Below, piece after piece: positions 1-11,100 of a stretch of 64,000 nt of DNA. The DNA lies in contig KL647315.1 in assembly GCA_000727475.1 (NCBI GenBank), positions 849,388-913,387 of the forward strand, read 5' to 3'. The position numbers were made by a program, and so were the translations under genes. The stretch is from Sarcocystis neurona (taxonomy: Eukaryota; Apicomplexa; Conoidasida; Eucoccidiorida; Sarcocystidae). Under the pieces are notes generated by a model. It did no database searches. It saw only the letters and a list, made by a program, of their open reading frames with translations, and had not been told where the DNA came from. The stretch's first letter is position 1. Each line of letters opens with the position of its first letter.

Positions 1-295
1 GCGGAGACGGAGACACGGGCACGCAGCACTTGGCGTCTCCTGCTGGCGTCTCCCCGTCTCCACGTACCCGGGGGTTGTTGGTGTGTGTCTCCGCATGCAT
101 GCGCGACACGGCGTACGGAAAAAGTGCATGCATGCGTCCCTCTCTGCCTGCGTGATCGCATGCATTATGGGTCTCTCTTATACTTCACATACATATATGT
201 GTATGCTTCATTTCTATATATGTGTGTAGAGACTGTGTGTGTCTGTGTGTGAGGAGGCATTGTAGAATTCGTGTATGTACAGGTAAGGTGCACGT
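1..295. other. Leading segment, no gene seen
   Basis: GC-rich start with several copies of CGTCTC/GGAGACG in both orientations (positions 1-60), then GT-rich sequence with GCATGC motifs near 95-165. No open frame here resembles the missing N-terminus of the downstream RPC1 gene, so that first exon probably lies before the window. Confidence 0.5.
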
Positions 296-737
296 CTACC
301 CACGTATAGACAAAGAAACACACGGACATATATACAGGCAAAGAAATGTACGTACATATATAGGGCAAAGACATGTGTGTCGCTACATATATAGACAAAG
401 ACACACATGCACCTACACATATAGACCAAGACACGCGTGTACAAACGTGTAGACTAAGACACGCATGTACACATATATATACATAGGCGAAGACGCAGAT
501 GTACATATATGTAGGCAGAGACACATATACATACATATATAGACAAAGACACACATGCACATATACGTATGTATATATAGACAAAGACACATACGTGCAT
601 ATATATAGACAAAGACACACATGTACATATATATATAAAGGGAAAGACACATATGTACATATATATAGGCAAGGACACGTATGTACATATATATAGGCAA
701 AGACACACATACATACGTAAATAGACAAAGACACACA

Positions 738-773
<36 letters not shown>

Positions 774-835
774 AAGCCACACACGTATCTGTATACACAG
801 ACAAAGACACGCGTGTACGTATATATAGCCATGCA
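296..835. repeat. Minisatellite, about 25-30 bp unit
   Basis: Roughly twenty degenerate head-to-tail copies of a unit like TATATAGACAAAGACACACA followed by TGTACATA. Unit length drifts. A long minus-strand frame is open here only because the repeat gives Tyr/Val/Cys/Ile-rich translation; it is not a gene. Confidence 0.85.
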
Positions 836-1019
836 AATAAGGAGGGGGCACGTATAGAGATGTGTACGACTCTCTACGTAATATGAGGTGGAGCTTGGCT
901 GTTGTTTTCTGCAGGTTCGAGTAGATGGTTGCTACCGTAAAAGGAGAAGAAGATCGCTGATATATATGCGGGAATATAGACGCTGGCCTTTATATATATA
1001 TGCACGTTTATAGGTAGTA

Positions 1020-1300
1020 ATATACAATGTCCCCCGGCTTGGGGAACTCTGGCCATTCTCACACATATATACAAATATACATATATACGTATATATACGT
1101 ACATATATATGTGCCGGGGTAGGTAACTGTGGCCACCCTCAAACATACACATATACATACATACGTGTATGTATATCCTCAAACATGTATATATATTGCG
1201 CCGATAAGTGTGGTCATGCTCAAACAGCTATACCTGCATGCACACGTACATATATATGTGTCTATTATGTGGCAGCTGGGATAAGTATGCCCAGCCTAGA
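1020..1300. repeat. Degenerate tandem repeat, about 80 bp unit
   Basis: Three or four diverged copies of a block like GCCGGGGTAGGTAACTGTGG followed by CCACCCTCAAACATAC and a TATATA spacer, starting near 1032, 1113 and 1198, with a weaker one near 1268. Confidence 0.65.
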
Positions 1301-2239
1301 GAGAGAGCAAAACTTTCCGGCAATGGAATAGATGTCTGTAGACATTCTTCTAGCTGAAGCAGCTGCTCTCCCCAGTAAAGGGAAGACAGACTGCATATAT
1401 ATACGCGGGGACATATATGCTGACGGTACGCATGCGCGCGCTCTAATATGTGTTTGCTGCCGTGGAGTGTGGACATGTCAGAAATTTCTCCTGTCTCTCT
1501 ATACATATATATATGTATGTTTTGTAGACACGCATGCAGCAGGAAGGGCCGAGCCCCTCAACTTGGCCTCTTCGTGTGCGTGCTGCTGTGAGAAGCGCGT
1601 CTCTGCCGAGGTGCGCATGCGCGCGTCGTAGTAGAAGAGGCAGAGCAGCAGACACGCGAAGAGACTGCCCCGTCCCCGAAGGCTTCTCTGCTCAGCTGCT
1701 GCTGCTGCTGCTCCCTGCGCTGCCGCGGTGGCGACCTGCATGCGTTTGGCCGGGCACACACATATGTACATAAATGTGAAGGGGCGTCTATACGGGTGGA
1801 ACCTTTCTTCCGCGGACTTCTTCGTAGTCGTCCGCTGCATGCGTGGGGGCCTCGAAGGGCAGCTCACGGCTGGGCGTGCGCAGGCCACCTGCTCGTCTGC
1901 GCGTTCTTCGATAAAAACGCCTCTGCTGCCAGAAAGGAGGTCCCGCCGCACAGCCGGGGGACTTCCTTAATTTCCCCCGTCCGTGGGTGTTTTCACGTAT
2001 ATGCAGCTCACGTAAATATTTATATGTGTGTGTTTTAGTGTCTATAACTCGACGTGATTCTCTCCCTTCCTATATGTGAACAACGTTGTACATACATACC
2101 CTGTGTTTGTGTGTCCTTAAGTGTATATACACCTCACACAGACATATATCTATTGTAGAATATATAACTCTCTCTCTCTCTGTATCTCTTCCGGTCTCCC
2201 TCTCTATATGTAAATGAACAAGCTTATATGTATTTATCT
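1301..2239. other. No gene recognised
   Basis: Mixed sequence with short ORFs on both strands, a CTG run near 1694-1715 and GCATGC motifs. No frame shows a protein I recognise. It may be intron or 5' sequence of the RPC1 gene. Confidence 0.4.
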
Positions 2240-2500
2240 ATGTTAAGGCAGCTTGGTATATGGACGTAGATGTACATATGTGTATATATTAAGGCTTGTG
2301 AAGGCCCTGCACACAGATCTTTATATATGTGAAGACAGCTCTGTACATAGATGTACACGTCTATATATATACATCTGTCTGAAGGCAGCTCTGTATATAA
2401 ATGTATATATATATTAATGTATGTGAAGACAGCCCTGTATATATATATTTGTGACGGCAGCTCTATATATAGATGTATGTATGATGTGGATGCCGTACAG
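2240..2500. repeat. Degenerate tandem repeat, about 50 bp unit
   Basis: About five copies of a block like TGTGAAGACAGCTCTGTATA followed by TAGATGTATATATAT, with related blocks near 2245, 2330, 2380, 2428 and 2450. Confidence 0.7.
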
Positions 2501-3113
2501 AGAGGTCTCTTTTATGTATGTACAAATATGTGTATATATATGTGCGCATGCAATTATTTGTGTGTACGCAGAGGAGGTATCCGTATATAAATTTGCGCGT
2601 CTACGTGTATCTATCCGCGCCTGCAGGTCGAAGAACTGTACATCTATATCTGCACATATAAACGAAGAACTGGACATATCTATATATATATAAATTTTCC
2701 TCTCCGTGTATCTCTATCTACGGTGTGTATGTGCTTGGCCAGGTGACGGAGACCGTCCCTTCTCCTTCGCTGCAGCCACTGCGGAAACCTTGTTGCACCA
2801 GCAGCTGCCGCTGCGCGCATCGGTCGCATTCGTCCGTTTTTCGTGCTGCCTGTCTCCGACTGGTCATTTTCTCCGTTTCTCCCCGTCTCCTCCCCGTCTC
2901 TGCGTCTCCGCTCTGCTTCACGGGCTGTGGCGCCTGTACGTCATCGTATGCTGCACCTGTCTCCGCCGTGTCTGCTGCGTAATTTTTCGAGCCGCCACCC
3001 CGCGCATGTTTTCCTCACCTGTTTCTGTGCTTCTGCTTCTTTGTCGCGTCGAGGTGGCGCGCGCATGCGCTTGACGGGCCGCCCGTTTTCCTTTTGTCTG
3101 TCCGCATGTGCAG
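2501..3113 (+). other. 3' end of an RPC1 intron
   Basis: From 2700 the plus strand is pyrimidine-rich (TCTCCGTTTCTCC-like) and ends in a good acceptor, TTTTCCTTTTGTCTG...TGTGCAG at 3113. The frame is open upstream to 2843, but that stretch translates to a Cys/Ser/Arg-rich peptide unlike any RPC1 N-terminus, so I read it as intron. Confidence 0.6.
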
Positions 3114-5179
3114 GCCCGAACAAGAGCGACGCGCGGTGCCAGACGTGCGGCGAGACGCTGCTGCACTGCTCAGGACACTGGGGATACATGCAGCTGCAAG
3201 TGCCGGTCTTCCACGTTGGGTACTTCAAGTATTTACTGCAGATTTTGTACTGCGTTTGCAAGAGCTGCGGGGCGCTGCTGCAGACGGCAGAGCAGAAGCG
3301 CCGGCTGCTGCTGCTGATGCGTCGACACCGCGGCGACGCGCTGGTGAAGCGCCTGCTGTTCAAACGCACCGTCGATGCCTGTAAAAAGGTGCATGCGTGC
3401 TACGTCTGCGGTGCGCCGCAGGGCGTCCTCAAGCGGCTCGTGAAGCCGTCCCTTGATCAGTTTATGAAGATCCGCCACCACCAGGTGCTCCGGACGCGCC
3501 GCGCGACGGGAAGCAGCAGCAGCAGCACCGGTGGCGGCACGCAGACGGTCGTGAAGGAGGAGGACTTGGATCCGCTCTACGTGCAGGACTTGCTGCGGCG
3601 CATCCATCCGGCTGACTGCGAGGTGCTGGACATTGTCTCGCCGTCTCGTCTCCTCTTGAACTGCCTGCTGGTGCCGCCCTCTTGTCTGCGGCCGTCCGTC
3701 TCGGTGGGGGAGCAGGGCAGCACCGAGGACGACTTGACGTGCGTGCTGTCTGACGTGGCTGAACTAAATTTGCTGCTGCAGAGCCACGCTCAGCAGGGCT
3801 TCGCCACTGCGCAGTTTCTTGGCGTCTGGGAGTTCCTGCAGCTACAGTGCGCGCGTCTGGTGAACGCCGACGCCCCGGCTGTTGCGCAGCTGCTGGCGGC
3901 TAAAAATATCACCCGCCCCGGGCGAGGCATTTGCCAGCGTCTGAAAGGGAAGGAAGGTCGCTTCCGCGGCAACCTGAGCGGCAAGCGGGTCGACTTTTCT
4001 GCGAGGACGGTAATTTCTCCGGACCCGAACGCGGCGATTCAGGAAGTCGTCGTGCCGCAGTGGATCGCCATGCGCCTCACCTTCCCCGAGGTCGTGAATC
4101 AAAGAAACATTCAACAGATGAAGGAAGCCGTCCGCAGAGGCTGCCACCAGTGGCCGGGAGCCAACTACGTTGTCAAGAAGCAGTCTCCCGTCTTTGCTGC
4201 TGCTGCTGGGGCCACCGCAGGGCGACCGCGCGGCGTGAGACCTGCTGCCGGTGCTGCTGCCGAGGCACCGGCGTCTCCCGCTGCGCAGGCCGCCAGCAGC
4301 AGCAGTAGCCACGCGCTGGCTCTGCGGCGACAGCCCGTCCACGCGGAAAAAGCTGCGGTCCCCGCTGCTGCAGCAGCACGAGGAGCCCCACTCGCAGCCC
4401 CGCCGAAAACTGCTGCTGCTGCCGCTGTGGGAGGGGGCGCCGCGGGGGGCAGCGCGGCCACTTCTGGAGGGGGAGGCGGAGGAGGACGCTGCAGTCTGCG
4501 ATATGCAAACCGAGCGTACGTCGCAGATCGCCTCGAAGTGGGAGACGTGGTGGAGCGGCACCTGCGAGACGGAGACGTCGTGCTGTTCAACCGGCAGCCG
4601 TCTCTCCACCGGATGAGCATCATGGCCCACCGCGTGCGTGTGCTGCCGTGGAAGACGCTGCGTTTCAACGAGTGCGTCTGTTCGCCGTATAACGCGGACT
4701 TCGACGGGGACGAAATGAACCTGCACTTCCCGCAGACGCAGGAGGCGCGGGCGGAAGCCGCAGGACTCCTGGCGGTCGAACAGAACCTCGTCACCCCGCG
4801 GAACGGCGCGCCGCTGGTGGCCGCGACCCAAGATTTTCTCTCCGCATCTTTTCTGCTGACGCACAAAGACGTCTTCCTCACCAGGGACGCGTTCTGCCAA
4901 ATTTGCTCCCACTTTACCCAGGGCCTGCTGCACGTCGATCTCCCCCCCCCGGCGATCCTCAAACCCGCCGAACTGTGGACTGGGAAGCAAGTCTTCAACG
5001 TCCTGCTGCGGCCGAACAGAAAGGCCCGCGTCGTCCTCAACGTCGAGGTCAAGGAGAGAGAATTCGCTGCTGCTGCGCTTCCGCCGGGGGACCCTCCCTT
5101 TCTCTGTCCGAAGGACGCCTACGTCCTCTTCCGACACTCGGAGCTGCTTGCCGGCGCAGTTGGGAAAAAAGTGCTCGGG
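3114..5179 (+). CDS. RPC1: RPC1 exon A: clamp, active site, pore start
   Basis: Acceptor TGTGCAG ends at 3113 and the exon starts in phase 1, completing a Gly codon (GPNKSD). It holds the clamp zinc motif (CxxC...CxxH, 3140-3190), [33 protein letters not shown] (3960-4020), the FNRQPSLHR block (about 4586-4612) and NADFDGDEM (about 4690-4716), whose Asp residues bind the catalytic Mg. About 100 residues of Ala/Ser/Gly low-complexity sequence (4190-4490) are inserted in frame before RCSLRYANR. The donor is GGG|GTAAAT. A 565-codon antisense frame (5539-3842) is a shadow. Confidence 0.95.
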
Positions 5180-8100
5180 GTAAATCGAAAGGAAATGCGC
5201 ACGCGCAAGAGTCCGCGAAGACACACGCAGACGAGACACACACAGACAGGCAGCGAGGGCCTCGGGGGGGGGGGTCTCGTAGAAGAAGAAGAAGCCGCAG
5301 CAAGGGAGCAGCAGCAAATACGAAACACAGAGGAAAACGAGATATACAGGCAGAAGTCGACCAATGAAAACAAAAAGAGGGGGACACAGAAAAAAAAGCA
5401 AAGATTGGCGCCTGTTGTGGGAAGCTGCGGCGTGACACGCGGCTCCGTACGTACGGTACTCATATGCACTCACGTACGCGTACATATATATATATGCACA
5501 TATATATATACGCGTGTACATATCTAGACTTGCATACACACATATGAATTATATACGTATACGTATTTGTTAATGTATATGTATACATATATATATACAT
5601 AAACACATATACACATACATGCACATATACATATGCACACACACACACATATATATACGTAGGTACATACATACGTACAGTTGTACACATCATTCTTATA
5701 GGTACATGTATACACACATCTATAGGCATATACGTACCTATACATGCGTATACATACACGTATATATATATATACGTATAGACACGTCTACGTACATATA
5801 CACACACAGACAACGCATACGTACACCCACATACAGGCACATCCTCATTTGTATACATATACACGGTCATATACGTACGTATACACCTGGCACACACGTA
5901 TACGGCGAGCGACTGCCGCTGCTGTTGCTGCTGTTTCCCCTGTGGCTGCTGCTGGGACTGCAGCTGGCGTTGCTGCTGCTGCCGACGTTGCTGTTGATAC
6001 TGCCGCGACGATGCGGGAGAGGCCTGGGGAAAGAAGTGCCGCAGCAGCAGCAGCTACAGAGGGAAGAGAAGAACACACGTGCCTGCTGGTATCCCTACGG
6101 AAGCCAGCAGCGACGGTGAACGACGCAGGTCCAACTTGCAGGGGAGTGCTACGTATGTTGCTGTTCCTCCCTGCCATTTCTTCCCTCTGCACCCCCCTCG
6201 TGCTGCTGTTGCTGCCAACACTTCGTCGCATTTTCGTCTTCATCTTCTCCTCGGCTGCGGTCGCCTTGCCAGCCGCGAATCTTCCGCTGCCCCCTCCTTC
6301 TCGTTTTTCGCTCCGTTCATCTTCTCTATCACTCGCTGCAGCTCCCGTTTCTTCTTTTCTGGAATGTTCTTCTTCAGTTTCTCTGCGGCTCTGCTGTTGC
6401 TCATGTCACCGCATGCAGGCAGCATATCTTCGGTATTCGGGGTCTCTTCTTGCTTCTTGCTTTCTCTTCTTCTTCCGTTTCTCTGCATTCGTCTTCGCTT
6501 CCCGTTCGCCTCCCTCTGCTGCTGCTGCTGCGCTGCCCACGGTCCCGCGTCGTCTGCTGCCTGCGGCGGTCGTCGCCTGCGTTGGGCGCTGCTTCCCGCT
6601 GCTGCTGCTCTTAGCCCCTCTCTCTTTTTTGGCCACTGGCTTTCTTCTGTGCAGCGACTCTTCTCTGCTGCTGCTCTCGTGTCCTCTCTTCTTTTTCCCA
6701 CTTCTTTTTTGCTGCTGCCGCCCTCTCCGTCGCGACCGCGTTCTCCTTCGCTTCTTTATTCTGTAGCGCTGTCCTCAATCCCGCTGCTCTTCACTGCCTT
6801 CCTGTTTCGTTGCTGCCTTCTCATCTCGCTGCTGCCTTCCGAACCCGCTGCCTTCCGAACCCGCTGCTGCCTTCCGAACCGGCTGCTGCCTTCCTGTCTC
6901 GCTGCTGCCATCCCGTCTCGGTGCTGCCCTTCCGTCCGTCTCTGCGGCTGCACCTTCTGTGCATTCCGCCGTCTTCTTCTCTCTGGACTTCGTTTTCTCC
7001 AATTTTCTGTCCTTCCGTCTCCATCTCCACAATCCCCACCTCTTCTTTGTCCTGCGTTCCCCCTCCGTCTCTGCTTGGCCTTCTCCACCTTCCCATGTGG
7101 TGGCGGGTCTCGTTGCTGTGTCAGTGTGCCGGAGTCGTCCGACTGAATCGCGTCTCCGTCATATTATCCCAGGAGTCCTCCCCTGCTGCTGTTTTTCCCC
7201 TTTCACGTTTTCTTTGCATGCGCGTGTGCCTGGGTGTCGCCTGCTTGCTCTCCTCCCTACCCACTCCGGCCCCGGTCCCCCTGCTGCAGGACGCGAAGTT
7301 TGGCTTCTTTTTCCACTTGCTTCGTGATAACAGCGCGCAGCAGGCAGCCGCCTGCATGGGGCGAGTGGCACAGCTGGCGTCACGGTGGTTCGGTGAACGA
7401 GGCATGACGATAGGAATAGACGACGTGATGCCGAGCCCGGAGCTGGCAGCAGCGAAGGAGCAGCTGCTGCAGCAGGGCTTCGCCCGTGTCGCTGCCGAGG
7501 TCGTCCGCTTTCGACGCGGCCTGCTGCAGCCTCACCCGGGCTGCACCCTGCAGCAGACGCTCGAAGTGCGCGTGAAGGCGATTTTAGACGAGCTGCGCAA
7601 CGAGGCCGGGAAGGCGTGTCACCGGCTGCTGCAGCCGCTGAACAAGCCGCTGCTGATGTTTCAGTCCGGTGCCAAGGGCGCGCTCATCAACATTGCCCAG
7701 ATGATTGCATGCGTCGGACAGCAGAACATTGGCGGGCAGCGCATTCAGAGTGGCTTCTTTAGCGGCCGCACACTGCCGCACTTCCCGCTCCACTGCAAAG
7801 ACGCCGCCGCCCGGGGCTTCGTCGCCTCGTCCTTCTTCTCTGGCCTGCTGCCGCATGAGTTCTTCTTCCACACGATGTCGGGACGCGAAGGCCTCGTCGA
7901 TACGGCTGTCAAAACCGCCGAGACCGGCTACATGCAGCGCAGACTCATGAAGGTGAGAAGCGCGCTATACGGCTTGAAGAGATTTGCCAAGACAGCTGCG
8001 CACAGGCGCATGCGCGACCTGCTGCCGAGAAGGGGAGGATAGAGAGGAAGAGGAGGAGGGGGAAGCGCACACAGAAATGGGGAGTAGGGGAGGCTGGCGA

Positions 8101-11100
8101 TGCAGAAGAGAGGCGCAGCACGCGTGCTGCTCTGTCGTTGCTGTAGGGAAGACGAGAGGAAAACTGCAGCAGACAGAGACGAGACAGAACGACTCGTGGC
8201 TGCTGTTGCTGCTCCTGCCTCCTGCTGTATCGCGTGAGTGGGGGACGCGGCGTGCCTTTTGCAGAAGTGGGCAGACGAACAGAGAGGCACCGCTGCTGCA
8301 GAAAGGCTGCCGCTGCTGCAGAAGGAGAGACAGAGTGAGAGGACGCTGCTGCTGCACCAAGCTGCTGTTACAGGAGAGGCTGCTGCTGCTGCAGAAGAGA
8401 GAGAGGGAGTGGAAGCGGCTGCTGCAGAAGGGAGGAGAGTTTGTGCGGCGATGCATTAGGAAGACGAAGAGAATGATGCCGTTTGTGCGAGGACCACATA
8501 GAGAGAGAATTGATGCCGGGGAAGCGGCTGCTGCGGAAGAAAAACTGCTGCTGGGCAGCGTGCGGTTGCCAAGGAAGCTGCCGGGAGAGGCCGCGGTCTT
8601 GGGGAGCTGCTGCTGCGATGGAGGATTTCCCTCGGGCTGCGCAGGTCGCACTGCTGCTGCCGTTGCTGCTGCGTCGGTGCCACTGCAACTGCTGCGCCTC
8701 CTCCTGCTGCTGCGTCTTTCACTACTGGTGCAGCTGCCCCTGCTGTGCCACTGCCCAAGCGCTGTTGCTGCTGCCAGGTCTGCTCGCGTGCTGCGCGTCT
8801 GCTGCTGGTACTGCCGCATGCCTGCGCTGCCGTGGCTGCCGTCTTGGGTCTTTTTGCTGCAGCTGCTCCTGCCGCTGCTTCTGTTTCTGCCGCTGCTGCG
8901 ACTGCCGTGCCGCCACGGCCGTTGCTGCTGCTGTCCGTGGCTGCACGGCTGCTGTCATGACAATTTCGCTGCTGCTGCTTCGATTTCTGCTGCTGCCTCG
9001 ATTTCTGCTGCTGCTGCTGCAGGCGCTGGAGGATTTGTCGATTCGCTACGACAATACAGTTCGCACGAGCGACGGGCAGGTGGTGCAGTTCGTCTACGGA
9101 GATGACGGGCTGAATCCGTCTATGATGGAACAAAAAGGCAGCCCTGTGTGTCTCGAGAAGGTGTACGAACATGTGAGTTCGCTTGTCCGCGTGCTGCCTT
9201 TGCATGCGCTGCAGCAGCAGCACCCTCACCACCACCGGCGCCCACGGACGAAGCAGCCGCATCAGCACCTGCAGCAGCAGCACCAGGACCTGCCGCAGCA
9301 TCAGCGGAGGCGACCGAGCGACGAGGCCTCTGCTGCTGCGTCGTCTTCTTGGGACAGGGCTGCTGTTGACGCGGCCACGAGAGCGGCACCTGGTGCGCGA
9401 AGAGTGGACGACCACGTCGGATTTGGGCTGCAGCAGAAAACGCGCGATGCACCACCGCAGGAGCAGCAACAGGCACAACAGCAGCACCTTCCTAGAGAGG
9501 ACGGGGCGCCGGATTTGCAGCAGCAGCAGCAGCCAGGTCGACGCCCGCAGGGGCTGCAGCAGTCGACGCAGCCGCAGAAGAAAAAGAGAGAAGAGGAGAA
9601 GCAGCAGCCGCAGCAGTGTCTCGAAGGGGAGGAAGACGTTATGGACGATTGCAGCGTCCGGCCCCCTCGTAGCAACGACCCGGAGCTGCAGCACTTCCTC
9701 ACGCGCTACGAAAATATGCGTCCTGCTCTCGTCGAAGCTGCCCGAACAGCGGTTGAAGCTGGTGCTGGTACGACGTAGCTCAAACTTCCTGCTCCAGGTC
9801 CTGGTGCTGTCGCCACTGCTGCTGCTCCTGTTGCTGCCGCTGTGTGCCGCAGACGCTGCTGCTGCTGTTGCTCCTGCTGCGCTGCGGACGCTGCTGCTGC
9901 TACTGCTCACGTGCGCCCCTGGTGGGGTGCCTTGCTGCTGCAGCTGCTGCTGCTGCGATGGTGTCCTTCTGCGCTGCACCGCCTGCTGCCCTCGTCTCGA
10001 CGCGCCGCGGCGTGCTGCGCCCCTTGCACCGCTGCCAGTGACCTTCAGTCTGTCCATACATATATATATACTATATATTGTATATACAATATATATATAT
10101 ATATGTACATGTCACCTATAATATGCCTGAGACATGTGTGCGAGGGTCCGCTTCCCTGCGCACACATATACTGTATATATATTATATATAACGTACCTCA
10201 GACGGGTGTGCGAACCTCAGCTGCTCTGCAAGTATATATATATATATATGTTGTTTTCTGAGTAAATACGTAGTTGTGAGTATATGTGTATATTTTTCTC
10301 CCCCGCTTGTTTCTGTCCGTATTCGTCCTTTTTGAGTGGTTCTCTTCGTGTTGTCTTCTCTTTTCGCTCTTCCGTCCCCTCTGTTTCCCTGCCCGTCGTG
10401 TCCTGCGCTTCTGTGACTTGCCAGGCGTGTTCTGGAGGAAGTTGTATACGGCTGGAGTGTACGTACACCGCGCGATGCACATGGGTGTACATACACCCCC
10501 TCCTGTATAGAGAGGAAGAGAGAAGAAGAAGGATTTTAGAAATGCATGCGGAAATGAGTACACACTTGGCAGGTTGCACACCACACGTGCATGCAGGAAG
10601 GCAGACAGAGGGAGGAGCAGAGAGAATATGTGTACATATAGTGCATGCGTACGGCTCACCCCCGGGTCAAATGAGTGTACCACGAGAAATTCTTCTCCCC
10701 TCTACATATTTTCTGAGACCCTCCTCTACAACAAACTGGTCTACACCGCTGTCTTCGCTATACATACATTTATATATATTGTGAGAGAAGAGAAGGGGAG
10801 AGGTGCAACTCTGCAGTATATGTGTGTCTGTGCATCTTGGGAGAAAGTGCGACTGTGGTGTGTTTGCTCGACAATTCGATACACAGCCACATCTATATAT
10901 ACACATATTCCCGTATACATACATATATATGCGTATGTATGTACGTGGACACAGTCTCGTGTATGTATAGATGCATGCATATATGGGTGCAGCAGTGTGC
11001 GCGTGGCAGAGTCATGAAAGGAAGAAAATGTCTGGGCGGTCTTCGTATGTCCGTCTTTTCGTCCGCATGCCCTGGAGAACAAATACCTACCTGTGGATAT

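Noticed and set aside
913..935. GGTTCGAGT as a tRNA T-arm
   Set aside because: No matching acceptor, D or anticodon stems could be folded around it.
2843..3113. Upstream in-frame extension of RPC1 exon A to a Met
   Set aside because: The peptide is Cys/Ser/Arg-rich and lacks the RPC1 N-terminal pattern, while a clear polypyrimidine tract and CAG acceptor end at 3113.
3842..5539. 565-codon minus-strand ORF
   Set aside because: It is the antisense of RPC1 exon A, where the sense strand carries unmistakable conserved motifs.
6240..7090. Lys/Arg/Glu-rich minus-strand ORFs inside the 5180-7289 intron
   Set aside because: They arise from the pyrimidine-rich plus strand and have no motif or consistent frame.
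8456..10057. 533-codon minus-strand ORF
   Set aside because: It overlaps RPC1 exon C antisense and CTG-rich intron; the composition is Gln/Arg/Ser/Leu from repeats.
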